64,000 bases of DNA, taken from NCBI GenBank assembly GCA_964634465.1, contig CAZWLY010000008.1, forward strand, positions 124,001 through 188,000, given 5' to 3'. Below, one piece after another: positions 29,722-38,010 of this stretch. Numbering within the stretch: the stretch's first letter is position 1; every line of letters begins with the position of its first letter. Source of the stretch: CAZWLY01 sp964634465. Lineage in GTDB: Bacteria > Desulfobacterota > Desulfarculia > G963662305. Made by a program: the position numbers and the translations under genes. The notes under the pieces were generated by a model. It was given only the letters and a program-made list of their open reading frames with translations, ran no database searches and was not told where the DNA came from.

Positions 29722-31010
29722 GCTTCTTCCTCCAGGGCGGCGGGATCGATGAACGGGCAGTCGGACAGCTCGGCCTTGCCCTGCACCACATCCTCGGCAA
29801 AGGTCCGGCAGTCCGGGGCCCCGCAGGCCCCGCACAGCCTGCCCGGCAGTTTGCCCGTCAGCTCATCGACCTTTTTGAGTTTGCTTATCGCCTTGATCGG
29901 GTCCTTGTCCAGGGGGAAGGTGACCGGCGTGATCTTCGCCTCCGGCTCGAAGAAGCCCTCCTCGATCAGCCGGACCACGTCCTGGGGCCTGATCCGGGAG
30001 AGGGTGCCGAACATCTGGACCAGGATGGTCAGCGTCGCCCGGGCCCGGTAGCGGTTCTCCACGGCCAGCGGCCCACCCAGACAGCCGTCCGGACAGGTCC
30101 GGCACTCGACGTAGGCCACGTCTTTCAACCGGCCGGCCTCGATGTGCTCCAGAACCTGGATCGTTTCGGCCACGCCGGAGACGCACAGCGTCCCCCGAAC
30201 TTGGTGGAGGCCGGCCACCTCGCCGCCCGACATGTCCCAGCCGATCCCCAGACCACTGGAGCGGACCAGCATCACGTCCTGGTCTTCCTCGGTCACTTCC
30301 TTGAGGGCCGCAAGGACGTCCCGGTAGATGTCGCTGACCCCCAACACGCCGCTTAGGAGGGAGGTCTGGCCGATCTCGGAGCTGGCCGCCGCGCCCCGCT
30401 TGGCCGCGCAGGGGGTGATGTGGAAGACGCCGATCTTTTCGGGGTCGAGGCCGTGGCGCCGGCTCAAGACCCGCCGGATGTACTTGGCCGCCGCCTCCCG
30501 GGGCGGGGTGACCGGCACCAGATGGCGGATCAGGTTGGGGAAGCGGCTGGCGATCAGTCGGATCACCACCGGGCAGGTCGGCGACAGAGCCGGTCTTACC
30601 TCCGGGTTGTCTTCGAGCCACCGGGTCACGGCCTGGTTGACCATCTCGCAGAAGATGCCCGGGTCGTAAACCCGATCGAATCCCAGCTTGGACAGGGCCA
30701 GCAGAATGTCGTTGGGCAGGACCTGATCGCCGAACTGGGTGTAGATCATCGACGAAGGCACCAGGGCGGTCAACTCGAAGCGGCCCATTTCGGTGTACAG
30801 GGAGACCAGGGGTACGATCGCCTCTTTGGGGCAGACCCGAATGCACTCGCCGCAATCAACGCACCTTTGGGCCTCGATGCTCACCTCGCCCCGGCGGACC
30901 CGGATGGCCCGGGTCGGGCAGGCCCTCATGCAGACCACGCAGCCGTTACACTTCTCCCGGTCGATTCGAATCGACAGGCTGGAGGAGCCGTGTTCGTCGC
31001 CCGCGCTCAT
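29718..31010 (-). CDS. FeFe-hydrogenase-like iron-sulfur protein (putative sensor type)
   Basis: The 430-residue protein has two N-terminal [4Fe-4S] motifs (C21-C31, C50-C60), an FeFe-hydrogenase large-subunit domain, and a C-terminal four-cysteine iron-sulfur motif (C393, C396, C401, C418). The four cysteines that hold the H-cluster cubane are kept: C146 in SPTCPVV, C201 in TPCAAK, and C306 and C310 in CPDGC. The neighbouring proton-transfer cysteine of active enzymes is threonine here (T145), as in hydrogenases thought to sense rather than turn over. There is no PAS domain. The start ATG is at 31010; the longer frame is a shadow. It overlaps both neighbours, so all are made together. Confidence 0.88.
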   Translation of the reverse strand: MSAGDEHGSSSLSIRIDREKCNGCVVCMRACPTRAIRVRRGEVSIEAQRCVDCGECIRVCPKEAIVPLVSLYTEMGRFELTALVPSSMIYTQFGDQVLPNDILLALSKLGFDRVYDPGIFCEMVNQAVTRWLEDNPEVRPALSPTCPVVIRLIASRFPNLIRHLVPVTPPREAAAKYIRRVLSRRHGLDPEKIGVFHITPCAAKRGAAASSEIGQTSLLSGVLGVSDIYRDVLAALKEVTEEDQDVMLVRSSGLGIGWDMSGGEVAGLHQVRGTLCVSGVAETIQVLEHIEAGRLKDVAYVECRTCPDGCLGGPLAVENRYRARATLTILVQMFGTLSRIRPQDVVRLIEEGFFEPEAKITPVTFPLDKDPIKAISKLKKVDELTGKLPGRLCGACGAPDCRTFAEDVVQGKAELSDCPFIDPAALEEEA

Positions 31011-31447
31011 CGGTCTTTGACTCCCCATCCGGAGTTGAAGATCATCGTCAGCTTCGTTCCCTGCCCGTCGGCCGACTCGATGATGAACTCGTCGGCGTGT
31101 TTGTCGATGTTGGGCAGGCCCATCCCCGCCCCGAAGCCCATCTCCCGAATCTCGTCCGGAGCGGTGGAGAAGCCCTCCTGCATGGCCTGTTCGATGTCGG
31201 CGATGCCGGGGCCCTCGTCCTGGACCAGGATCAAGACCCGCTCCTCGCTCAACTCCAGGATCATCCGGCCGTTCTTGCCGTAGATGACGGCGTTCATCTC
31301 GGCCTCGTAGGAGGCGATGGCCACCCGGCGGATCATCTCCGGATCGGCCCCGATCTCCTTGAGGACGTTTTTGACCTGGATGGAGGCCTCGCCGGCGTGG
31401 ACGAAATCCATCTCCTTGATCGGAAATTCCTGGCGGTAGAGGCTCAT
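31007..31447 (-). CDS. Anti-sigma-factor-type GHKL ATPase (RsbW-like)
   Basis: The 146-residue protein matches the serine-protein-kinase branch of GHKL ATPases: VAIASYEAEMNAVIYG as N box, VQDEGPGI as G1 box and MGFGAGMGLPNIDKHAD as G2 box. Relatives phosphorylate anti-anti-sigma proteins, but no such partner is adjacent. Here it forms part of the cluster with DRTGG and hydrogenase-like genes, overlapping both neighbours by four bases. It may work with the second GHKL protein at 28075. Confidence 0.85.
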   Translation of the reverse strand: MSLYRQEFPIKEMDFVHAGEASIQVKNVLKEIGADPEMIRRVAIASYEAEMNAVIYGKNGRMILELSEERVLILVQDEGPGIADIEQAMQEGFSTAPDEIREMGFGAGMGLPNIDKHADEFIIESADGQGTKLTMIFNSGWGVKDR

Positions 31448-31821
31448 GGGGCCTCCTGGCCGGACACACCGCTCTGGTGGAGAAGGCCGCAGGCTTCGTA
31501 CAGGGAGTGGGGGGTCAGAAGCAAGGGCAGGGAGTGGGCCTCGGCCTTGGCGATGACCGCCTCCGGCGGTCGTTGACCCCTGACGAAGACCACCCCGGCC
31601 AGACCGGCCACCTCGGCGGTGTTGACCACCTGGACGTTGGTCAGGCCGGTCAAGAGGACGGTCCCCGGCTTGGCAAAGGCCAGGACCTGGCTCATCATGT
31701 CGGTCGCCTCGACGGCCAGGACCGGACGGTCGAGCAGTCTTTCGCCGACCAGCACCTCCGCCTCCAGCCAGTCGCGGACGTGATCGAGGCGGATGCCGTC
31801 GCTCCGTGAGACCCGGTCCAT
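31444..31821 (-). CDS. DRTGG-domain protein, first gene of the sensor-like operon
   Basis: The 125-residue protein is another DRTGG domain: AEVLVGERLLDRPVLAVEATD, GTVLLTGLTNVQVVNTAEVA, GVVFVRGQRP and LLLTPHSLYEACGLL. It is longer at its N-terminus than the domain at 29386, beginning with a short helical HVRDWLEAE-type stretch. It opens an operon of eight overlapping or closely spaced genes ending with the NuoF-like subunit. The function is unknown; binding a nucleotide or a small ligand is a guess from other DRTGG proteins. Confidence 0.82.
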   Translation of the reverse strand: MDRVSRSDGIRLDHVRDWLEAEVLVGERLLDRPVLAVEATDMMSQVLAFAKPGTVLLTGLTNVQVVNTAEVAGLAGVVFVRGQRPPEAVIAKAEAHSLPLLLTPHSLYEACGLLHQSGVSGQEAP

Positions 31822-32241
31822 ATCGCTTCCCCAGCCGATGGGCGACCCAGAGAGCCTTTTGCTCGCGGGTAAGCCCCGGTTTACGGCCTGTTGTCAGGGA
31901 CTCGTGAGCCGTTATCGTCAATTAGTCTAACACGACTCAACCGATTTCGATATGTCGATCTCCCCTTTGGTATAGATGAGCCTGGTGGGCCAGGTAGAAT
32001 CGATCCCGACCGCCGCCGGGCGGGGAACGCTCTTTTATCGACCGCCGACTCCCCAAAAGGGGCGATCGGGGACAGGCCGGAGATCGGGGCCGGCCTCGAA
32101 CGGGGCCGTTCATCGCCGAAACCGCGGCGAACCGCCTCGCCGGGGAGGCGCTCCTGGCGACAGCCCGTCCATCGGCCGCCGGGCCGTTCGGTCTCGATTT
32201 TCGCCCCCGGGGCCGGACGCCCTCGGGAAGCGTTCCCCTCT
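31822..32241. other. Intergenic gap between the formate dehydrogenase and sensor-like operons
   Basis: These 420 bases hold no gene that I can support. On the minus strand an extended -10 (TGTTAGACT, its hexamer at 31924-31929) stands about 100 bases before the DRTGG start and may drive the second operon; the matching -35 is poor. No intrinsic terminator for the formate dehydrogenase operon is evident. Confidence 0.4.
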
Positions 32242-34278
32242 TCAGGCCGCCTTCTCCACCCTGACCGCGCAGACCTTGTACTCCGGTATCTTGACCAGCG
32301 GGTCATGGGCCGGGTTGGTCAGCACGTTGGCGCTGGTCTCGATGAAGTGGAAGGGCATGAAGACGACGCCCTTGTCCACCCGGTCGGTGACCATCGCCTT
32401 GGTGGTCACCGCGCCCCGGCGGGTGGTCACCCGGACTTCCTCGCCGGGCCCGACGCCCAGCGCCTCGGCGTCGGCCGGGTTGATCTCCAGGTAGCCCTCG
32501 GGCATCCGGGCGTGGAGCGTCGGCGAATTCCGGGTCATGGTCCCGGTGTGGTAGTGGACGTGGGCTCGGCCGGTGGTCAGCCACATGGGGTAGTCTTTGT
32601 CGACCATCTCGTCCGGATCCCGGTACTCGATGGCGTGGAACAAACCCTTGCCCCGGGCGAACTGGCCCTGATGGAGGAACTTGGTTCCCGGATGATTCTT
32701 GTCCGGGCAGGGCCAGCACAGCCCCTCTCCTTCCAGCCGATCGTAGCTGATGCCGCCGTACTGGGGCGTGACCTGGGCGATCTCGTCCATGATCTCGGCC
32801 GGGGAGGCGTAGTCCATCGGGTAGCCGAACCTGTTCGAGATGTCGATGATGATCTCCCAGTCGGTTCTGGCCTCCCCCACCGGGGCCACGGCGGCCCGGA
32901 CCCGCTGGACGCGCCGCTCGGTGTTGGTGAAGGTGCCGTCCTTCTCGGCGAAGGAGGCGCCGGGCAACACCACGTCGGCCAGCCTGGCCGTCTCGGTCAG
33001 GAAGATATCCTGGACGATCAGAAGCTCGGCCTTTTGAAGAGCGCGCTCGACGTGGGCCGCGTCGGGATCGCTCATGATCGGGTTTTCGCCGACCACGAAC
33101 AGCGCCTTGACCGTGCCTTTGTCCAGCCCCTCGACCATGTCCGGAATCTTGAGCCCCGGCCGGTCCGACAACTTGGCCCCCCAGGCCGCCTCGAACTTGG
33201 CCTGGGTGTCGATCATGGCCACTTTCTGGTAGCCGGGGTAGACGTCGGGCAGGCCGCCCATGTCGCAGGCGCCCTGGACGTTGTTCTGGCCCCGGAGCGG
33301 GTTGACGCCGGTGGACTCCCGGCCGATCTGGCCGCAGAGCATGGCCAGGTTGGCCAGCGACTTGACGTTGTCCACGCCCGAGGTGTGCTGGGTGATGCCC
33401 ATGCAGTAGACGATGGACGACTTCTCGGCCTTGGCATAGAGCTCGGCGATCTTTTCGATGTCGTCTGCGGCCACGCCGGTTATCTCGGCCGCCCGCTGGG
33501 GCGGGTAGTTTTCGATGACCGCTTTGAACTCCTCGAAGCCCTCGCACCGCTCGTCGATGAACTTCTGGTCGTGCCAGCCGTTGTTCAGGATCACGTGCAT
33601 GATCCCGTTCAGCAGGGCCACGTCCGAACCCAGGTTCTGCCGGACGTAGATGTCGGCGTGGACGGCGATCTGGACTCTTCTGGGATCGGCGACGATGATC
33701 TTGGCCCCTTTGGCCTTGGCCCGGTAGATGCGGGTGGCGACCAAGGGGTGGGCGGCGGTGGTGTTGGAGCCGGTGATGAGGATGACGTCCGCCTCGGCCA
33801 ACTCGTCGACCGAGTTGGTCATCGCTCCGGAACCGAATGCTGCGGCCAGACCGGCCACGGTGGAGCTGTGTCAGAGACGGGCGCAGTGATCGATGTTGTT
33901 GGTGCCCACGGCCGCCCGGGCGAACTTCTGGAGGAGGTAGTTCTCCTCGTTGGTCACCTTGGCCGAGGCGAAGAAGCCGATGGCGTCGGGGCCGTTCGCC
34001 TCTTTGATCTCCCTGAGTCGCTGGGCGGTGAAATCCAAGGCCTCGTCCCAGGAGACCTCGGTCAGTTGGCCGTCCTTTTTCAGCAGCGGCTTGGTGAGCC
34101 GGCGCGGGCTCTGGACGAACTGGTGGACGTTCCAGCCCTTGATGCACAGCTTGCCCTGGCTGACCGGGCTGGTGTCCGAGGGGACGGTCCCGATCAGCTT
34201 GCCGTCCAGCGACTCCAGATAGAGGTTGCAGCCGCAGCCGCAGTAGGGGCAGGTGGTCAGCGTGGTCTTGTAGTCCAT
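32242..34278 (-). CDS. fdhA: Selenocysteine formate dehydrogenase, catalytic subunit (in-frame UGA)
   Basis: This molybdenum or tungsten enzyme interconverts formate and CO2. The 678-residue chain reads through a UGA at 33871-33873, giving CARL-Sec-HSSTVAGL, the active-site sequence of formate dehydrogenase H. Sec is residue 136, against 140 in E. coli FdhF. The N-terminal [4Fe-4S] site is C10, C13, C17 and C45, the middle holds bis-MGD-binding folds, and the C-terminal domain (EYKVCAVRVE at the end) closes the cofactor site. ORF finders split it into two frames at the UGA. I favour the ATG at 34278 because AAGGA lies eight bases upstream; another ATG at 34287 is possible. No signal peptide is present, so it is cytoplasmic. 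Confidence 0.95.
33824..33873 (-). promoter_or_regulatory. Bacterial SECIS element with the UGA codon
   Basis: Starting at the UGA, the message folds as an outer stem GCTCC/GGAGC, an inner ACCG/CGGT, and an apical GGCC/GGCC stem (33844-33856) closing the loop GGTCT. In E. coli fdhF the SelB-binding loop is also GGUCU and starts at the same distance, 21 bases from the U of UGA. This supports decoding as selenocysteine rather than a stop. Confidence 0.9.
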
Positions 34279-34314
34279 GGGGCTCATCCTTGTCGTTCGG
34301 CCTCCTGGGCCGGG

Positions 34315-35091
34315 CTAAGCGGCCGTCCTGATGGGAACCGGCCGTTTCGGTCCCGTCTTGGGAATCATCTCCCGGCCGACCGCTCCGGCCACCAGCCGGT
34401 AGAGCTCCTTGAGCGGAATGTCGGCCGGGCAGGCCTGCTCGCACAGGCCGCAGTAGACGCAGCGATCGACCATGTGCACCGCCCGGGTCAACAAGAACTC
34501 GCGGCTGGTCGGCAACTCCCGCTGGGGGATGAAGTTCTCTTCCTCCAGGGTGCACTCCTTGCAGTAGCACACCGGGCAGATGTTACGGCAGCCGAAGCAC
34601 ATGATGCACCGATCGGAAACGGTGAACCATTCCTGAAGCCGGGACAGGAGATTCAGCGACGCCTCATCGTCGTCTTCGCTCTTTACGCCGGGCGCCCTTT
34701 GGCCGGCGGTCAAGGCGTCGGGCCAGGGTTTTTGGCACCGGCAGGCCTCGGCCAGCTCCGGCGGGCAGGAGAAACCGATGGGCACCACCTTGCGGCGGGA
34801 GATGACGGCGTCCTCGATCAAGCGATTGAGGGCCCGCTCGTCGCAGCCCCGAACGACGACGCCGAAGACGTCGTTGGGCCGGCTGAGCGTCAGCCGGGTC
34901 AAGAGCTTGACCAGCGGGTAGCGGGCGTCGCCCGGCGCGTCCTTGTCTCCCAAGGACAACTCCTCCAGCCGGATCGGGTCGGTGAACAGGAACGGCCCGA
35001 CGTGTTCGCCCTCCTGGCGCAAGGCCAAGACGCCCTCGACCTCGCGCCGGGCCAATAAACCTCTGATCGCTTCTATGATCGTCGCTTTCAT
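34315..35091 (-). CDS. Iron-sulfur protein of the FdhB / CoF420-hydrogenase beta type
   Basis: The 258-residue protein has an N-terminal region resembling the beta subunit of F420-linked hydrogenases and formate dehydrogenases (VVVRGCDERALNRLIE, VVPIGFSCPP) and a C-terminal dicluster part with CIMCFGCRNICPVCYC and CVYCGLCEQACP. The dense CxxC series predicts at least two [4Fe-4S] clusters. It probably links FdhA to the flavin subunits. Its stop is 36 bases before the FdhA start and its start overlaps the previous gene by one base. No flavin motif is visible. Confidence 0.82.
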   Translation of the reverse strand: MKATIIEAIRGLLARREVEGVLALRQEGEHVGPFLFTDPIRLEELSLGDKDAPGDARYPLVKLLTRLTLSRPNDVFGVVVRGCDERALNRLIEDAVISRRKVVPIGFSCPPELAEACRCQKPWPDALTAGQRAPGVKSEDDDEASLNLLSRLQEWFTVSDRCIMCFGCRNICPVCYCKECTLEEENFIPQRELPTSREFLLTRAVHMVDRCVYCGLCEQACPADIPLKELYRLVAGAVGREMIPKTGPKRPVPIRTAA

Positions 35092-37199
35092 CAGGCAACC
35101 CTAATCAGTCTGTCCTGGAGGGTATAGAATCCCTCTTCGGCGGCGCTCGCCTCGCCGTAACGGGTTCGTTGATAGCAGATCAGGCCGCAGTTGAGGCACC
35201 GCCGGGCCTCCTTCCTGGCCCGAAGTTCGTCGAAACCAAGCTCGATCTCCTGTTTCGGGTCCAGGCGTTGCTCGGGGCTGGCCTCGGGCATCTGCTGCCG
35301 CGGCCCGACTTCGACCAGGTTCTCCACATGATCGACGTCCAGGATCGGGGTGTCTCGGCCGATCATCCGTTCCGGCGGGGCGATGTCCTGGCCGATGAGT
35401 GCGGCGTGGATCGAGGCCGCCGCCCTCCGGCCGGCCCCGACGGCCTCCACGACGAACAGGTAGTCCCTGACCGGCTCCAGGTCGCCGAACAGGCACACCG
35501 GCCCCGGGCCCGGTTCCCGGTAGGGAGCGACGGCCTTCCAGGTCCGGTCCTTCCCGGCGACCGGTTCGGCGCCCTCCTCCGGGGGCTCTGGGTCCGGGAT
35601 GACGATCATCTCCGGCACCCGCCCGGCGGCGACGACGACGGCGTCGGCGGCGATGAACTCGTCCGCCTCCGAACCGGCTTCACGATAGGTGAGCTGGGTC
35701 AGGGAGTCGCCGCGCCCCCTCAAACTGGTGACGGCCGCAGCGAACCGGCAATCGATGCCCTCCTCGGCCAACTCGGCGAGCTGTCCGGGGCTGAGGCCGA
35801 TCTCTGGTTGAGAGCGTCTGAAGAGGACGGTAACCTGCTCGGCCCCTTGTTTCAGGCAGTTGCGGGCCGTCTCCAAGGCCTGCTTGGACGTGGCGACCAC
35901 GACCACCCGGCCGCTGGGGCCGACGTCCCGGCCGGCGGCCCAGGCCAGGGTCAGCGGCAGGAGCAGGTAGATGCCGGGCAGGGCCGGGTTCGGGGTCGAG
36001 GCCGGGCCCTTGGCCAGCAGGGTGTCCCAGCCGCCGGTGGCGATGAACACGGCTTCGAAGCCCTCGTCGAACAATCCGGACAACTTCACCTCCCGCCCGA
36101 AAGCCTGTCCGGTCCTGGCCTCGACGCCCAACTCCAGGATGCCTTCGATCTCCCAGTCCAGTACGTCGCGGGGGAGGCGATTCTCGGGGATGACCGTTCT
36201 CAGCAATCCGCCCAGTTTGTCCTCGGCCTCGAAGATGACCGGAGTGTGGCCCAACCGGGCCAGGAAGTTGGCCGCGGTCAACCCCTGGGCGCCGCCGCCG
36301 ATTATGGCCGCCTTCCGGTTGGTCGCCGGGGCCTTGTAGAGTTCGATCCGCCGGCCGCTCCGGCGCTCGTAGTCGGAGACGAAGCGCTTCAGGAAGTTGA
36401 TCGCCACCGGTTCGTCGGAGAGATTCCGCCGGCATTCGAACTCGCACGGCCGGGGGCAGATCCGCCCGCAGATGAGGGGCAGGGGGTTGCGCTCCTTTAT
36501 CACCGTCAGGGCTTTCAAGTAGTCGCCCTTGGCGGTGTGATAGATCTGCTCCGGGACGTTGATCCCGGCCGGACAGGTCCGCTGGCAGGGGGCGGTGCAC
36601 TCCGACCATTTGTATTCGCCCAGGATGCGGTTGGTGACCGAGGTCAGGTTCATGATCCCCACCGGGCAAGTTCTGACGCAGGTGCCGCAGCCGGTGCACA
36701 GGGCCTCGTTGACCACTGGCAGGCCGTCCGGCCCCATCGAAAGGGCGTCGAACGGACAGGCCTTGACGCAACTGCCCAGGCCGATGCAGCCCACCGGGCA
36801 CTCTTTGGGGCCGCCGGACATCTGCATCGCCGCCCGGCAGTCGATGGCGCCGTCGTAAGTGTATTTGACGTCGGCCCGCTCGACCGGGTAGCGGCAGCCG
36901 ACCCTGGCCACCTCGGGCTCCGCCTCGGTTATCTCCACGCCCAAGATAGAGGCCACCTCGACGGCCACCTCCGCTCCGCCGCCGACGCAGCCGTTGGGCG
37001 CCAACTGGCCCTTGGCCATGGCCACCGCCGCCGAAGCGCAGCCGGCGAAGCCGCAACCGCCGCAGTTGGCGCCCGGCAGCGCCTCCTCTATCTCGAGGAT
37101 CAACGGATCGACGTGAACATAAAATACCTTGGCGGCGATGCCCAGCCCCAAGGCGGCCAAAAAGCCGATGCCGCCAAGCGCCACAGCAGCAGTCAACAT
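35091..37199 (-). CDS. Membrane-anchored RnfB-GltD fusion (Fe-S / FAD pyridine-nucleotide oxidoreductase)
   Basis: The 702-residue protein joins two modules. The first 190 residues copy RnfB: one membrane helix (residues 3-27), a four-cysteine Fes site (C46, C49, C54, C71) and two [4Fe-4S] ferredoxin motifs (CIGLGSCVKACP, CTGCGTCVRTCP). The remainder resembles the small subunit of glutamate synthase or NfnB: CTAPCQRTCPAGINVP, CGRICPRPCEFECRR, the FAD fold IIGGGAQGLTAANFLARLG and a second nucleotide-binding fold. The FAD part could pass electrons between NAD(P)H and the ferredoxin clusters. In NfnB and GltD this pattern works with a partner, here plausibly FdhA through the protein at 34315. 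Confidence 0.88.
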   Translation of the reverse strand: MLTAAVALGGIGFLAALGLGIAAKVFYVHVDPLILEIEEALPGANCGGCGFAGCASAAVAMAKGQLAPNGCVGGGAEVAVEVASILGVEITEAEPEVARVGCRYPVERADVKYTYDGAIDCRAAMQMSGGPKECPVGCIGLGSCVKACPFDALSMGPDGLPVVNEALCTGCGTCVRTCPVGIMNLTSVTNRILGEYKWSECTAPCQRTCPAGINVPEQIYHTAKGDYLKALTVIKERNPLPLICGRICPRPCEFECRRNLSDEPVAINFLKRFVSDYERRSGRRIELYKAPATNRKAAIIGGGAQGLTAANFLARLGHTPVIFEAEDKLGGLLRTVIPENRLPRDVLDWEIEGILELGVEARTGQAFGREVKLSGLFDEGFEAVFIATGGWDTLLAKGPASTPNPALPGIYLLLPLTLAWAAGRDVGPSGRVVVVATSKQALETARNCLKQGAEQVTVLFRRSQPEIGLSPGQLAELAEEGIDCRFAAAVTSLRGRGDSLTQLTYREAGSEADEFIAADAVVVAAGRVPEMIVIPDPEPPEEGAEPVAGKDRTWKAVAPYREPGPGPVCLFGDLEPVRDYLFVVEAVGAGRRAAASIHAALIGQDIAPPERMIGRDTPILDVDHVENLVEVGPRQQMPEASPEQRLDPKQEIELGFDELRARKEARRCLNCGLICYQRTRYGEASAAEEGFYTLQDRLIRVA

Positions 37200-37376
37200 A
37201 GTTCCGGTTCTCCTAGACGATCATCCAGTCAACGCTTTGTTTCGCCCACGCCATCGCTCAGCCGGGCCGGCTGTCCGGACTCGATGTGCGCCCCCGGTCG
37301 CCCGCACCGAGCCCCTTCCGGAGCGGCGTCGTGTGGAAGGCCCAGTCTTTATCAAGCGCCGGCGTCCAGTCGTCCA

Positions 37377-37874
37377 TCACTCGTACTGGGCCAGAATTTG
37401 GCTGACCCGATCCGAGGTGAATTGGCGGTGCGTGTCCTCGTCGATGACCGTCACCGGAGCCAGGCCGCAGGCCCCCAGGCAACGGACGGCCTCCAGCGAG
37501 AAGCGCCGGTCCTCGGTTGTCTCGCCGACCTCTACGTCCAACTCGCGTTTGACCCTACCCAGCGCCTCGTTGGCGCCCTTGACGAAGCAGGCGGTGCCCA
37601 TGCAGACCTTGATGACGTGGCGGCCCCTGGGGACCATGGAGAAGAAGGAGTAGAAGGTCACTACGCCGTAGACGTCGGCCCGGGGCAGGCCCAAACCCTC
37701 GGCGATGATGTTTTGAATGAACGGCGGCAGATAGCCGGCGATCTCCTGGGCTTTCTGGAGAACCGGGATGAGCGCCCCCGGCGCGTCCTTGTGGGCCTGG
37801 CAGACGGCCTTGATCTGATCGACCATTTCGGCGGTGATGTCTTCGGGCCTCTCAAGAACGACACGGCGGTGCAT
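37377..37874 (-). CDS. NuoE/HndA-like [2Fe-2S] subunit
   Basis: The 165-residue protein has the thioredoxin-like ferredoxin fold of NuoE: helical start, then C91 and C96 in VCMGTACFVKG and C132 and C136 in RCLGACGLAP, the four ligands of the [2Fe-2S] site. NuoE always works with a NuoF-type subunit; the only one here is at 25831, in the neighbouring operon. It opens the formate dehydrogenase operon. AAGGAGA lies upstream of the ATG. A 177-base gap without a gene separates it from the RnfB-GltD fusion. Confidence 0.94.
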   Translation of the reverse strand: MHRRVVLERPEDITAEMVDQIKAVCQAHKDAPGALIPVLQKAQEIAGYLPPFIQNIIAEGLGLPRADVYGVVTFYSFFSMVPRGRHVIKVCMGTACFVKGANEALGRVKRELDVEVGETTEDRRFSLEAVRCLGACGLAPVTVIDEDTHRQFTSDRVSQILAQYE

Positions 37875-37970
37875 CTCGCGACTCTCCTTGAAGTCATGGG
37901 CTTAAGCCGGTCAATATGAAATTTTGATTAGCATAGGCCCAAGGATAAAGCAAGGCCGGCCGGGGCGCCC

Positions 37971-37999
37971 TTTACTGGCGGGAAGAGAGTCCCTATAAT
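37971..37999 (+). promoter_or_regulatory. Sigma-70 promoter of the UbiA-like gene
   Basis: TTTACT and a perfect TATAAT are separated by 17 bases. The expected transcription start is near 38006, only about five bases before the ATG at 38011. Confidence 0.8.
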
Positions 38000-38010
38000 A
38001 GGAACCGAAC

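Noticed and set aside
33871..33873. A nonsense mutation splitting fdhA
   Set aside because: The UGA sits at the known selenocysteine position with a matching SECIS loop and a continuous frame after it.
31891..35058. A 1055-residue plus-strand open frame
   Set aside because: It is antisense to the formate dehydrogenase, its Fe-S partner and the gap; the composition is rich in Gly, Asp, Arg and Val without domains, typical of a high-GC shadow frame.
35169..37919. A 916-residue plus-strand open frame
   Set aside because: It mirrors the RnfB-GltD and NuoE genes, which have clear motifs on the other strand.
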